64,000 bases of DNA from Acidimicrobiia bacterium (GCA_023265025.1 JAHFUP010000012.1:21252-85251), one strand, 5' to 3'. Shown: positions 9,735 to 19,131, counted from the first letter of the stretch. Numbers and translations are program-made. Notes: generated from the sequence alone by a model not told the origin.

Positions 9735-11996
9735 TTAGGAGAACCAACCTTGTACGTCGGCGACGACGTGGGTCGAGCCGAGGTTGTTGTAGAGCGACAC
9801 CTTGCCGTTCTGGACCCGCACGATGACCAGGTTGGGCACCGTCTCGCCGGCGACGAAGTTGAGGTTCGACGCCACCGGGCGGGCGGTGCCGGTCGGGAAG
9901 AGGGTCAGGAAGCTCTCCGGCCCCGTGGGCTCGGTCACGGCCACGTTGAGGACAACCGACGTCACCCCCGACGCCGGCACGCCGGCGACGCCGGCGACGG
10001 TGAGCTCGATGGTCCCGCCCGGCCCCAGGCGGCCGATGCCGGATGTGCCCGTGCCGGTGCGGGTGTCGAGGATGCGAATCGGGCTGATGCCGACGTAGGT
10101 GGATCTGGTCGGCACCGGCACCGGCGCCGCGAACCACCCCTGCACGTCGGCGATCACGTCGGTGGACCCGAGGTTGTTGTAGAAGGCGACCTTCCCGTCG
10201 CCGCCCACCTGGGCGACGACCAGGTTGGTGGTGGCCGGACCGCCCGTGAAGCTCAGGTTCGACGCCGTCGGCCGCGCCCCGCCGGACGGCCAGACGGTCA
10301 GGTAGCTCTCGGGGCCGGTGGCGTTGGCTGCGGTCACGTTCAGGACGACCGCCGACACGCCGGACGCCGGCACGCCCCCGACACCGGTGACGCCGAGTGA
10401 CACCACGCCGGCGGGGCCGGTCCTGCCCACCACGCCGCCCGTGCCGGCGCCGGTCCGGGTGTCGAGGATGCGGGCCGGATCGACCGGGGTGTACGCCGAG
10501 CCGCCGGCCGTCGCCACCGGCCCGTACCACCCCTGGACGTCGGCCACGATGTCGACGGTGCCGACGTCGTTGTACAGCGAGACGCTCCCGTCGGCGCTCA
10601 GCCGGACCATGACCAGGTTGGAGGTCGACGGGCCGGCGGTGAAGTTGAGGTTGGAGGCGAACGGCCGACCGGCGCCCTTCGGCCACACCGTGAGGTAGCT
10701 CTGCGGACCGCTGGCGAGGGTGGTGGTGACGTTGAGCGCCACCGCGGTGGCGCCCGTCGTCGGCACGCCGCCGGCCGCAGCCACCCGCAGGTCGATCGTC
10801 GCCTTCGGGCCGACGCGGCCGGCGGTCGCCCCCACACCGGTCCGCGTGTCGAGCACCCGGGCCGGCGACAGCGGGTGGTACGTCGACCCCGCCGGCACGC
10901 CGATGATCGCCGCCACCTCGGTCCGCAGGCTCGGGAGGAGGCTCTCGACCATCGTGCCGGGGCACTCGGTGGCGGTGAGGTCTCGGTGGCCGGAGATCGT
11001 CTGTACCGGGACGCCGCTGGCGACGATGGTGGCGTTGGGGTCGACGCCGTGGAGGGCCAGCTTCCACGCCAGGAGGTTCTTGACCGCGGTGTAGGCCGCC
11101 GACGGGAGGGGCTCGGTCGTGAAGGTGCCGAGCACGGCGACGCCGGTGCTCCCGGTGTTGAAGCCCTCGGCGTGGGCCCCGACCACCGCGCTGGTGACGC
11201 CGCCGTACCGGCCCTCCAACACGGTGCCGAACCTATCGACCAGGAAGTTGTACCCGATATCGCACCACTTGTTGGTGTGGGTGTGGAAGAAGTAGATGCC
11301 GCGAACCAGCGCGGCCGAGTCGGAGGCGGTGTAGGCGTTGGTACCGGCGGTGTGGTGGACGACCGCGAACCGCACGCCGGACGCGTAGAGCGGCTGGGTG
11401 CAGCCGGGGTTGATGGTGCGGTACGACTCGTCCGCGCCCCAGTTCGCCCGGGAGACGATGCCAGGCTGCGCCGGCGCCGCCCCCGCCGGCTTCACCCCGC
11501 CGACGCCGGCGCCGGCGGGCGGCTCCTGCGAGCGCAGTGCGTGGAGCTTGAGGTTCGGGAGCGAGCCCTTGGCCACCCGCACCTGCACCCGCTCCACGCC
11601 CCTGCCGACCCACACCGGGCCGGCGGTGGTGCGGTCGTGGTGCTCGCGGGAGTCGACGTCGGGGCCCTCGGTCGGCTCGCCTTCGACCCGCTCCCATTCG
11701 GTCCAGCCGTCCGGCCCCAGCGAGCGGACCTCGACCGCCCCGGCGCGCGACCCCTGCCACTCGAAGCCGACCATCTCGCTCGGCTGGCCGGTGTCGACGG
11801 TGCGCTGCCATCCGGGCTCGGCCCGGCCCTCGGTCAGGGCCTGGATCTTGTCGGAGATCTCGCCCCGCAGGTCGCTCTGCGCCGGCAGTGCGACGATCCC
11901 CGTGGCCACCAGCGTGGCCGCCGCCGCGGCGACGCCCAGCCGGGTGCGGAGGCGGCGGGCGGCCGCGAGCGGATGCTGGTACGGGCGTGCACGCAT
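9735..11996 (-). CDS. Secreted PGRP-type N-acetylmuramoyl-L-alanine amidase with three LDTRTG repeats
   Basis: A 753-residue exported protein. The N-terminus has Arg residues and a hydrophobic segment (LGVAAAAATLVATGIVALPA), a signal peptide or anchor. A peptidoglycan-recognition amidase domain spans about 165-350, with zinc ligands inferred as the His214/His215 pair in VVHHTAG, His337 in GHRDLTATECPG and Cys345. The rest is three tandem repeats of about 125 residues, each with RxLDTRTG, VALNVT, RPxASNLNF, NLVxV and VADVQGWF. The domain cleaves the amide bond between MurNAc and the stem peptide; the repeats probably bind the surface. The start at 11996 has GGAGG upstream; an open extension of 66 codons looks non-coding. 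It is divergent from the histidine kinase at 12154. Confidence 0.92.
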   Translation of the reverse strand: MRARPYQHPLAAARRLRTRLGVAAAAATLVATGIVALPAQSDLRGEISDKIQALTEGRAEPGWQRTVDTGQPSEMVGFEWQGSRAGAVEVRSLGPDGWTEWERVEGEPTEGPDVDSREHHDRTTAGPVWVGRGVERVQVRVAKGSLPNLKLHALRSQEPPAGAGVGGVKPAGAAPAQPGIVSRANWGADESYRTINPGCTQPLYASGVRFAVVHHTAGTNAYTASDSAALVRGIYFFHTHTNKWCDIGYNFLVDRFGTVLEGRYGGVTSAVVGAHAEGFNTGSTGVAVLGTFTTEPLPSAAYTAVKNLLAWKLALHGVDPNATIVASGVPVQTISGHRDLTATECPGTMVESLLPSLRTEVAAIIGVPAGSTYHPLSPARVLDTRTGVGATAGRVGPKATIDLRVAAAGGVPTTGATAVALNVTTTLASGPQSYLTVWPKGAGRPFASNLNFTAGPSTSNLVMVRLSADGSVSLYNDVGTVDIVADVQGWYGPVATAGGSAYTPVDPARILDTRTGAGTGGVVGRTGPAGVVSLGVTGVGGVPASGVSAVVLNVTAANATGPESYLTVWPSGGARPTASNLSFTGGPATTNLVVAQVGGDGKVAFYNNLGSTDVIADVQGWFAAPVPVPTRSTYVGISPIRILDTRTGTGTSGIGRLGPGGTIELTVAGVAGVPASGVTSVVLNVAVTEPTGPESFLTLFPTGTARPVASNLNFVAGETVPNLVIVRVQNGKVSLYNNLGSTHVVADVQGWFS

Positions 11997-12153
11997 GCGG
12001 GAGGACCTCCAACGCCGGGGAAGTGGCGGCCCTGCCATGGTGCCACCTTCGGCACGCGGGCAGAAATCCGGCGCGGGTGTCGAGACCCGTACCGAGCGGG
12101 CCGAAGCTCGCGAATGCATCATCAACGCGCGCCCTGGCCGGGCCGAAAAGTAC

Positions 12154-14613
12154 ATGATGAACGGCGCAGCGCTGTACCTCGTTACCGGCGCCATTGTCTC
12201 GGTCGCCTACTTCCTCGTCCCCGGTTTCGAGGGCAACGGGGTGGTGTTCGGCCTGGTGGGATTGTCGGCCGCGGCGGCCATCGTCGTCGGCGCCCTCCGC
12301 AACCGGCCCCGGCGTCGCCTCCCGTGGATGCTGTTCGCCGCCGCCCAGGTGTCCTTCGTGGTGGGCGACCTCTTCTACTACGCCCTCGACGCCGAGTTCC
12401 CGTCCGTCGGCGACGTCTTCTACCTGGCCGTCTACCCCCTCCTGGTCGCCGGCCTGCTGATGCTGGTCCGCTCGCGCAGCGCCGGCCGGGACCGGGGCAG
12501 CCTGCTCGACGCCTCCATCATCACCGTCGGACTCGGTCTGCTGGCCTGGGTGTTCCTCATCGAGCCCTACACCCACCTGGAGGGCCTGGCCACCATCGAC
12601 CGGGTGCTGTCCATGGCCTACCCGTTGATGGACGTCCTGCTCCTCGCCGTCGCCGCCCGGCTGGCCATCGGTTCCGGCACCCGGCCGCTCAGCTTCTACC
12701 TGATCAGCGTGGGCATCGTCAGCCTTCTGGCCACCGACAGTGTCTACGGGTACATGCTGCTGCACAACGGCTACGGCCAGGGCGGGCTGCTCGACGCCGG
12801 CTGGCTGGTCTACTACCTGCTCTGGGGTACCGCCGCCCTCCTGCCCAACATGCGCAGGATCGAAGAGCGTGCGACCGGACGCGGGCCCAGCCTCACCGGT
12901 CGCCGGCTGCTGCCGCTGGCGGCCGCCACGCTGATCGCCCCCGCCGTCGGTATCATCCAGTCGATCCAGGACACCGACGCCGCGCTGTCGGTGTCGGCGG
13001 TGGCGTCGGCCGTGCTGTTCCTCCTCGTGCTGTCCCGCATGACCGGCCTGGTCAAGAGCCTCAGGCACAGCATCGACGACGAGCACCGGGCCGTCTTCCG
13101 GGAAGGGGTGCTCCGCCGGGCCGCAGTGGCCCTCGGAGGCGCCCCGGACCGCGATGTCGTAGACCGGGTGACACTGGAGGCGGCCTCCGCGCTCACCGCC
13201 GACGCCGGCCGCGTGGAGGTCGATGTCGCCCTCCGCCCGGCGCAGGGCGGTTCGGGCCCCCAATCCGGACCCATGCCCACGCCCGGTGGTCCCTGGACGC
13301 TCCAGGTGCCCATCGCCACCCACGCCGCCGACCACGGGTCGATCTGGGTCTCCGGGCCCGAGCGACCGGCGCCGGCTCTGCTCGCCGCCCTGGAGGCGCT
13401 CGGCGCCCAGGCCGCCGTGGCCCTCGACCGCGCCGCCCTCGCCGACGACCTCCTCCGCCGGCGCAGCGACGAGCGAATGTCCGCCATCGTCCAGCAGGCG
13501 TCCGACGTGATCATCGTGCTCGACGCCGACCTCGTCATCCGGCACCAGACCGCCTCCCAGAGCCGCTTCCTGCATTACGAGGCGGCGGCGATAACCGGCG
13601 TGCCGTTCATCGACCTCGTCCACCCCGACGACGTGCCGGTGGCCGTGGCGTTTCTCAGCGCGCTGGCGGCCCGGGCCGGCCTCCGGCCCGAGACCGAGTT
13701 CCGGTTCCGCAGTGCCGACGGGCGATGGGTCACCATCGATGCGCTCGGCAACAACCTCCTGGCCGACCCCCGCGTCATGGGGATCGTCGTCACCATGCGG
13801 GACGCCACCAAGCGCCGCGCCCTCGAAGAGGGCCTGCGCCTCCAGGTGCACGAACTGACCGAGCTCGACCGGATCAAAACCGACCTCGTCACGACCGTCT
13901 CCCACGAGCTCCGCACACCGCTGACCACGGTGGTGGGCCACGTCGAGATGCTGGGCGACGGAGAGTTCGGCACGCTGGCCGACGAGCAGGTCTGGGCCGT
14001 GAAGGCCATCGAACGGAACTGCCACCGGCTGCTCACCCTGATCGAGGACATGCTGACGCTGGCCAAGATCGAGAACGGTGGGCTCGGGCTGGACATCGTC
14101 GCCACCGACGTGCCGGCGCTGTTGGCCGACGTCGCGACGGCAGGGGCCGCGCTGTCCACGCCGAAGGGCCTGGCGATGAGCTTCGACGTCGCCCCGGACT
14201 TCCCCGCCGTGCTGGCCGACCGCTCCGCCCTCGAACGGGCCCTGCTCAACCTCGTCTCGAACGCGATCAAGTTCACCCCGGACGGCGGTTCGGTCGCCGT
14301 GCGAGTCGGCTGGGACCAGACCAATGCCATCTTCAGCGTCCGGGACACGGGAATCGGCATGTCCGCCGACGACCGGGAGCGGCTCTTCACCCGCTTCTTC
14401 CGGTCGCCGACCGCCATGTCGATGGCCATCCCGGGGACCGGGCTCGGCCTCGCCATCGTCAAGAAGATCATCGACGACCACCACGGGACGATCCGGGTCG
14501 ACTCCGTGCCGGGCGCCGGCACCACTGTCCAGTTCACGATCCCCCTCGTGCCGGCGACCACCCCCCGGGCGGCCACGCTGGTGACGGCGGGGCCGCGGCG
14601 CCGTCTCGCCTGA
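12154..14613 (+). CDS. Membrane PAS sensor histidine kinase
   Basis: An 819-residue kinase. Residues 1-310 form about ten hydrophobic helices (for example LPWMLFAAAQVSFVVGDLFY), a large membrane sensor. A GAF-like segment follows (about 320-440), then a PAS domain (ASDVIIVLDADLVIR, about 445-560), HisKA with His584 in TTVSHELRTPLTTV and an HATPase with NLVSNAIKFTPDG, DTGIGM and GTGLGLAIV. No receiver is fused and no response regulator gene adjoins it, so it is an orphan kinase here. The start is chosen at ATGATG just before the first membrane helix; upstream codons are open but rich in Arg and Pro and lie in the divergent intergenic space. Confidence 0.9.
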   Translation: MMNGAALYLVTGAIVSVAYFLVPGFEGNGVVFGLVGLSAAAAIVVGALRNRPRRRLPWMLFAAAQVSFVVGDLFYYALDAEFPSVGDVFYLAVYPLLVAGLLMLVRSRSAGRDRGSLLDASIITVGLGLLAWVFLIEPYTHLEGLATIDRVLSMAYPLMDVLLLAVAARLAIGSGTRPLSFYLISVGIVSLLATDSVYGYMLLHNGYGQGGLLDAGWLVYYLLWGTAALLPNMRRIEERATGRGPSLTGRRLLPLAAATLIAPAVGIIQSIQDTDAALSVSAVASAVLFLLVLSRMTGLVKSLRHSIDDEHRAVFREGVLRRAAVALGGAPDRDVVDRVTLEAASALTADAGRVEVDVALRPAQGGSGPQSGPMPTPGGPWTLQVPIATHAADHGSIWVSGPERPAPALLAALEALGAQAAVALDRAALADDLLRRRSDERMSAIVQQASDVIIVLDADLVIRHQTASQSRFLHYEAAAITGVPFIDLVHPDDVPVAVAFLSALAARAGLRPETEFRFRSADGRWVTIDALGNNLLADPRVMGIVVTMRDATKRRALEEGLRLQVHELTELDRIKTDLVTTVSHELRTPLTTVVGHVEMLGDGEFGTLADEQVWAVKAIERNCHRLLTLIEDMLTLAKIENGGLGLDIVATDVPALLADVATAGAALSTPKGLAMSFDVAPDFPAVLADRSALERALLNLVSNAIKFTPDGGSVAVRVGWDQTNAIFSVRDTGIGMSADDRERLFTRFFRSPTAMSMAIPGTGLGLAIVKKIIDDHHGTIRVDSVPGAGTTVQFTIPLVPATTPRAATLVTAGPRRRLA

Positions 14614-14619
14614 CGCGGC

Positions 14620-15765
14620 TTACCCGGAGGCCACCCGCTCGAGGAAGGGAACCGACTCGGCAACCTCGGGTAGCGCCTGCACCGCATCCCGCACGGACCG
14701 GGCACCATCCCCGAAGGACGGGTCGGAGAGCGCCCGCGTCACGGCGGCCGCCAGCGCGCCGACCGCGGCCATTTCCCCTTCGAGGGCGATGCCGGCGCCC
14801 AGCGCCGCGACCCGCGCCGCGTTGTAGGGCTGGTCGGCGAACAGGGGCAGGACAACCATGGGCACTCCTGCCGCCAGGCCGAGCATCGTCGTGCCCATGC
14901 CGCCGTGGCCGACCATCGCCGCGGCATGGGGCATCACCGCACGCTGTGGCCACCACTTCTCCACATGCACGTTGGCCGGGAGCGGCCGTAGCGCCTCCGG
15001 GTCGCCCGCTTCGCCGAGCGTGAGGAGCACGCGCACCGGGAGGTCGCCGAGCGCCGCCGCCACCTGCTGGTACAGGACGGGGAACAGCCCCATCGCCGCC
15101 GCGACCGACCCGAAGCTGACATAGACCAGCGGGGCGTCCGACCCGTCCCACCAGTCCGGCAGCGCGGCCTGCTCGGCGGCGGTGGCCGGGTCCCGGAACC
15201 GGCGCACGGACCGGCTGCCCCCCGCCGCCGGTGGGTCGAACAACTCGGGCAGCAGCGACACGCACGGCTCCGACTGGAGGCCGGCGACGCCGGCGGTCGC
15301 GCCCAGGGCGGCGAGGGGGCCGGCGAGGCCCGGCAGGAATGCGTCCTCGAATGCCATGAGCCCGACGGCCACGCAGGCGTGCGGTATGCCGGCCTCGACG
15401 GCGACGGCATACGAGGCGAACTCGCTCGGATCACGCAGGACGAGATCGGGACGCCACTCCCCTACCGTGGCCCGCAATCCGGGCCGGGCGGCCCGGGCGT
15501 TGATGCCCGTGAAGATCTCGCCGATGACGATCGCGTTGGCATCGACATTCGACAGCCCGGGCAGGCGGGCGAACACCGCGCCCTGCGCTACGGGATCGCC
15601 GTCGGAAAACGGTCGGTGGTCGAAGCCGGCCGACGCGACGGCGCCGGCGAACGACTCGGGTGCCGCGACGGCAACCTGGTGGCCGGCGTCACGGAGGGCA
15701 CGGGCAAACGGGACCATGGGGCCGAAGTGGCCGGCGCCGGCGGTTGTCGCTACGAGGACGCGCAT
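14620..15765 (-). CDS. UGT/macrolide-type glycosyltransferase (GT1)
   Basis: A 381-residue GT-B glycosyltransferase. It opens MRVLVATTAGAGHFGPMVPF, the acceptor-side loop of the GT1 family, and carries the nucleotide-sugar signature VGHGGMGTTMLGLAAGVPMV followed by PLFADQPYNAARV near the C-terminus. Relatives glycosylate macrolides, polyketides or lipids with activated hexoses; the acceptor is unknown. No biosynthetic cluster surrounds it. The ATG at 15765 is chosen because the family begins there; it lies 7 bases after the stop of the lipoprotein gene, so the two genes are probably co-transcribed with the lysozyme gene. Confidence 0.88.
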   Translation of the reverse strand: MRVLVATTAGAGHFGPMVPFARALRDAGHQVAVAAPESFAGAVASAGFDHRPFSDGDPVAQGAVFARLPGLSNVDANAIVIGEIFTGINARAARPGLRATVGEWRPDLVLRDPSEFASYAVAVEAGIPHACVAVGLMAFEDAFLPGLAGPLAALGATAGVAGLQSEPCVSLLPELFDPPAAGGSRSVRRFRDPATAAEQAALPDWWDGSDAPLVYVSFGSVAAAMGLFPVLYQQVAAALGDLPVRVLLTLGEAGDPEALRPLPANVHVEKWWPQRAVMPHAAAMVGHGGMGTTMLGLAAGVPMVVLPLFADQPYNAARVAALGAGIALEGEMAAVGALAAAVTRALSDPSFGDGARSVRDAVQALPEVAESVPFLERVASG

Positions 15766-15772
15766 GTGTCGA

Positions 15773-16228
15773 TCATGGCTGGAATCGCACCTCGGCGACG
15801 CCGCCGGTGGGGTTCTGCACCCGTATGAGCAGCTGCTCACCGGACGGTCGCCGCCAGGCGCAGATCGTCGAACCTGCGGCACCCGAGCACTCGGAGAACG
15901 ACCAGAGGTCCGCCGCCTGCCATCGGCGGGCGAACAGCACGTCGACCGCCGCCGGCTGGGCCACCTTGGCCGCCGCGGCGCGGTCGGAAGCCGCCCACGC
16001 GGCGTAGAGCGCCCGGGCCGAGGCTTCGGGTGATGCCGGCGCCGGCGCAGTGGTCGTCGCCCGAGCCGTCGTCGTGGTCGACGCCGCCGGCGTGGTGGTG
16101 GATGACGTCGAGGTGCTCGTCTGCACCACTTCTGGGGTCGGGACGGGCGGTGCGGTCCTCGCCGTGGGGTCGTCCGAGCAGGCGGTGAGGACCACCGCCA
16201 TCACGAACGCGCCCACGACCTTCCGCAT
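15773..16228 (-). CDS. Small Thr/Pro-rich lipoprotein
   Basis: A 151-residue predicted lipoprotein: MRKVVGAFVMAVVLTACSDD carries a lipobox (VLTAC) whose Cys would be lipidated. A long Thr/Ser/Pro/Ala-rich spacer (about residues 25-70) leads to a compact C-terminal domain with two Cys residues (SFSECSGAAGSTICAW) and an all-beta look. I do not recognise the family. A GTG at 16231 just before the ATG could also be used. It follows the lysozyme gene with its start almost abutting that stop, so it probably acts at the cell envelope with it. Confidence 0.75.
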   Translation of the reverse strand: MRKVVGAFVMAVVLTACSDDPTARTAPPVPTPEVVQTSTSTSSTTTPAASTTTTARATTTAPAPASPEASARALYAAWAASDRAAAAKVAQPAAVDVLFARRWQAADLWSFSECSGAAGSTICAWRRPSGEQLLIRVQNPTGGVAEVRFQP

Positions 16229-16231
16229 CAC

Positions 16232-17071
16232 CTACGGCTTCGGCGCGCCCTGCAAGCCGGTGAGGATGTTCGTGAGCAGGCCTCGGACGAGGTCGCCCAG
16301 GGGATCCGCGGAAGGCGGCACGGTGCCGCCGTAGCCGGCGAGCTCGGCGGCGGTGCCGGCGAAGATCGAGTCGTCCACCCTGCCGACCACGCCCGGCACC
16401 GTCGTGTTCGAGGTGTACTGCCACCAGGTCCACCTGCTCCAGCGGTCGGTCCTCGGCGGGGTCGCCGGGACGCTCCCGTCGTCGGCCCCCCACGCCGCCA
16501 CCCACAAGGGGTACTGGGTCAGGCGGCTGGTGGGGATGGAGTAGAGGTAGGACTGGTAGCTGTACAGGACGGGCGTGCGGCCTGTCCCCTGGGCCACCAG
16601 GCCGAGCCACTCGGCGGCCCAGTCGCCGACCCCCGCGCCGGGCGCCACCTCCAGGTCGAGCACCGGCACCTCGCCCGGGCCCAGCGGCCCGACGGTGCGC
16701 AGGAAGTGGGCCGCCTCGGCCGCGGCCGTGTTCCGGTCCGGGCGGGCGAAGTGGTAGAAGCCTCGGAGCGCGAAGCCGGCGCCAGCCATGCCCAGACGGT
16801 TCCCGGCGTAGGTGCTGTCGACGGACGTGGCCCCTTCGGTGGCCTTGGCGAACGCGAAGAGACGGCCGGAGCGCCGAACTGCCCCCCAGTCCACCGTGCC
16901 CTGCCAGCCGCTGACGTCGATCCCGTGGATGGCCGGGGCGGCGCCGGCGGGGCCGGCGGTCACCACCACGCCGACGCCGGCGATGCCGACGGCACCCAGC
17001 ACGACGGCGACCGCCGCCGACACCGCGCTGCGGAACCCGGCCGCTCTCGGACTCCCAGCCTGCCCCGACAT
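16232..17071 (-). CDS. Secreted GH25 lysozyme
   Basis: A 279-residue exported muramidase. A hydrophobic signal segment (SAVSAAVAVVLGAVGIAGVG) ends near PAGAAPA. The GH25 barrel follows with IHGIDVSGWQG (Asp52), FAFAKATEG (Glu79), GFYHFARP, VPVLDLEV, PVLYSYQSYL, PLWVAAWG and WQYTS, which are the expected strands including the catalytic Asp and Glu. GH25 enzymes hydrolyse the beta-1,4 bond between MurNAc and GlcNAc. The C-terminal 40 residues (DPLGDLVRGLLTNILTGLQG) form an amphipathic helix of unknown role. The start at 17071 gives a normal signal peptide; the reading frame is open further upstream. Confidence 0.9.
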   Translation of the reverse strand: MSGQAGSPRAAGFRSAVSAAVAVVLGAVGIAGVGVVVTAGPAGAAPAIHGIDVSGWQGTVDWGAVRRSGRLFAFAKATEGATSVDSTYAGNRLGMAGAGFALRGFYHFARPDRNTAAAEAAHFLRTVGPLGPGEVPVLDLEVAPGAGVGDWAAEWLGLVAQGTGRTPVLYSYQSYLYSIPTSRLTQYPLWVAAWGADDGSVPATPPRTDRWSRWTWWQYTSNTTVPGVVGRVDDSIFAGTAAELAGYGGTVPPSADPLGDLVRGLLTNILTGLQGAPKP

Positions 17072-17193
17072 CGCCAACCACCCCCGTCCTCCGACAGCCC
17101 CTCCGGCCCGTCCTGCCGCCCGGCGCCGAAAGGGTAGCCCCACGGGGAGCCGCCGTCGCGTCACGGAGTGCGTTCAGGGGCGCGGGCCGTGGA

Positions 17194-17790
17194 TCAGGCG
17201 GGAACCGGCCGGTAGGCGCAGATGATCACGCCGGTGCTCGCCATCGTCGTAGATATCAGCTCCATACGGCGTTTCCGGCCGTCCTCCGGAAAGAGCCGCT
17301 TACCGCCACCGAGGAGGATCGGTTCGAGCATCAGGTGGAGCTCGTCGACCAGGTCGTTGACGAGGAGCTGGGAGGCCAGCGAGGCGCTGCCCATCACGTT
17401 CAGGGCCCCGCCGCCATCCCGCGCGCGCAGCGCCCTGATCGCCCCGATGGCGTCGTCCGCCGGCAGGAGGGTGGTGTTGGTCCAGGTGAGGTCGTCCGGC
17501 CCGAGTGTCCTCGACGCCACGTACTTGGGAATCGCGTTCATCTGGTCGGCGAACGGGTCGCCGGCGCGTCCCGGCCACGCCGCCGCCATCGTCGCCCAGG
17601 TGCGGCGACCGAAGAGGAGCGCCTCCGTCCGCTCCATCACTGCGCCGATCGCCGGCCCCATGGCCTCGGCGTCGAAGAACGGCATGGACCATCCCCCGTG
17701 CTCGAACCCGCCGTCGGTGTCCTCTTTTCTCTGGCCCGGGGCCTGCACCACCCCGTCGAGGCTCATGAAGTCGCTGAGGATGACCCGCAT
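17194..17790 (-). CDS. Dihydrofolate-reductase-fold (RibD C-terminal) family protein
   Basis: A 198-residue protein of the RibD_C/DHFR-like family: MRVILSDFMSLDGVVQAPGQ, LLFGRRTWATMAAAWP, GGALNVMGSASLASQL and ELHLMLEPILLGGGKRLF are its hallmark blocks. Family members use NADPH to reduce varied substrates; the true substrate of these stand-alone actinobacterial forms is not known. The start is the ATG at 17790. It is transcribed divergently from the secreted protein at 17866 with 75 bp between them. Confidence 0.9.
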   Translation of the reverse strand: MRVILSDFMSLDGVVQAPGQRKEDTDGGFEHGGWSMPFFDAEAMGPAIGAVMERTEALLFGRRTWATMAAAWPGRAGDPFADQMNAIPKYVASRTLGPDDLTWTNTTLLPADDAIGAIRALRARDGGGALNVMGSASLASQLLVNDLVDELHLMLEPILLGGGKRLFPEDGRKRRMELISTTMASTGVIICAYRPVPA

Positions 17791-17830
17791 GTCCGCTCCC
17801 CTCTCTCGGCCTGGATGAGCTTCGCGCGAA

Positions 17831-17865
17831 CTAACCATTCGCGGCCGGCCGTGACTTGAGGGGCC
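17831..17865 (+). promoter_or_regulatory. Leader element copy 1, shared with the ECF sigma gene
   Basis: The sequence CTAACCATTC, 10 variable bases, GTGACTTGAG and GGGCC runs directly into the ATG at 17866. The identical layout and spacing occur before the sigma gene at 19132. The GAGGGG part is a ribosome binding site. CTAACC and GACTTG are 16 bp apart, a distance that would suit an ECF promoter. The promoter role is inference from conservation alone. Confidence 0.55.
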
Positions 17866-19053
17866 ATGAACGACACGGTGGAGAAGTACGGGCCGGACGG
17901 TCATCCGCCAGCAAGGGACGTGTGCCCCACACGGCCCCGCCGCCGCCTGCGGGTGGTGGCGGTCACCACGGCGGTCGGACTCGCCGGCGCACTGGTGGTG
18001 GGCCTCTCCGGCCCCTCCGGCGCGACGGTGACAACCGTGTCGGGGAGCGCGACCGGGTACCTCCTCTCCGTCGGCCTCTTCGGTGGTCCGGCGAGCCAGC
18101 GGGGCCCGGCGGGAACGCCGGGATGCGATCCGAACCTGCCGCCTCCGGGGCCGAACTCCACCCGGACGGAAGGCTGCAGCCCCACCGTCAGCCTTCCGTC
18201 ATCGGGTTCCGCATCCCCGATCACCGCGACGGACGCCGACGGCGTGCGGGCGGTATACGGGCCCGCCGTCATCTTCGGCGGCCGATGGTCGTGGTCGATC
18301 AGCGCCCCGCCGTCGGGTCCGATCAGCGTCAGCACGCAGGGCACCACGGGCCCGTACGGATCCGTGGCCAGCTCGGTCTCCATCACCCGGGCGCCGTCGG
18401 GGGCGACCTGGCTCCCGCCGGGCGAAAAGGGCTCGATCTGGTGGCCGGGCGGTGTCGGTCCCGGGCCCGTGGTGGCCGATGGCGTGACCAGCGGGTGCCG
18501 GGCCGTGGAGACCAACGCCTCGACCGGATCGTCGACGGTGTTCGGCTGGACCGCCATCAACAACGGCCGCCTGGGTTTGAGCACCGACCAGTGGGGCGAC
18601 CCCGTCACAATCGAGCCGATGCCGGCCAGCCCCCGCCCAAACGACGGCCCGCACCGTGGCGTCCTGACCAACGTCGGCGACTCTTTCGAGGTGTTCTACA
18701 ACGAGCAGGACACGTCGGTCCCGGGGTCGATCACCGTCACCGCGATCCACATGCGGCTGCTCGGCCCGATCGCGGTGGGCGACCTCTACATCGGCCGGAC
18801 CCAGTGCAGCGTCCGCGGAGGCGGCGGCGGCTCCACCACCACGATGGCCACCACGGCTCCCATGTCCTGTGCCGAGCTCCAGGCGTCCCTGGCCCGTATG
18901 AACGCGGCCGTCGACGCCGCCGAGGCGTCTATCCCCTTCACCGTCCCGCGCGAGTTGCAGGCGGCGGCGCTGGCCGACCTGGAGCGGATCAGGGCCCAGC
19001 GCACGGCGGAGATCAAGCAAGCCATGGGATCGGCGTGTCCGTCCGTTCCCTGA
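17866..19053 (+). CDS. Secreted protein of unknown function, twin of 20744-21619
   Basis: A 395-residue exported protein: a twin-Arg-like basic stretch, then VVAVTTAVGLAGALVVGLSG as signal segment. The mature part opens VTTVSGSATGYLLSVGLFGG and is rich in Gly, Pro, Ser and Thr; conserved stretches with the protein at 20744 include GCSPTVxLPS, WPGGVGPGPxxA, RPNDGPHxGVxTNVGDS and YNEQDTSVPGSITVTAIHM. Choice-of-anchor-type secreted proteins of Actinomycetota look similar, but I cannot name the family. The C-terminal 75 residues (after GGGGGSTTTM) are a helical extension absent from the twin. It shares a leader with the sigma gene, suggesting the same sigma factor drives it. Confidence 0.8.
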   Translation: MNDTVEKYGPDGHPPARDVCPTRPRRRLRVVAVTTAVGLAGALVVGLSGPSGATVTTVSGSATGYLLSVGLFGGPASQRGPAGTPGCDPNLPPPGPNSTRTEGCSPTVSLPSSGSASPITATDADGVRAVYGPAVIFGGRWSWSISAPPSGPISVSTQGTTGPYGSVASSVSITRAPSGATWLPPGEKGSIWWPGGVGPGPVVADGVTSGCRAVETNASTGSSTVFGWTAINNGRLGLSTDQWGDPVTIEPMPASPRPNDGPHRGVLTNVGDSFEVFYNEQDTSVPGSITVTAIHMRLLGPIAVGDLYIGRTQCSVRGGGGGSTTTMATTAPMSCAELQASLARMNAAVDAAEASIPFTVPRELQAAALADLERIRAQRTAEIKQAMGSACPSVP

Positions 19054-19096
19054 CCCTGAAAGGAAGGAAACCGGTTGTGCCGGCGTGCGGGACGGC

Positions 19097-19131
19097 CTAA
19101 GCATTCCTCTGCACGTGTGACTTGAGGGGGC
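19097..19131 (+). promoter_or_regulatory. Leader element copy 2, before the ECF sigma gene
   Basis: CTAAGCATTC, 10 variable bases, GTGACTTGAG and GGGGC lead into the ATG at 19132. Element order and distance to the start codon match copy 1 at 17831 exactly, while the 10-base spacer and the flanks differ. This selective conservation argues for function (an autoregulated promoter plus ribosome binding site) rather than simple recent duplication. Confidence 0.55.

Noticed and set aside
11997..12153. A c-di-AMP (ydaO-type) riboswitch upstream of the amidase gene
   Set aside because: Looked for because it often precedes wall hydrolases in Actinomycetota, but the conserved core and closing stems are not recognisable here.
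10875..15023. Very long plus-strand frame (1382 codons) and a 1083-codon minus-strand frame across 11.2-14.5 kb
   Set aside because: Both run antisense or out of frame to the amidase and histidine kinase, which have recognisable catalytic motifs.
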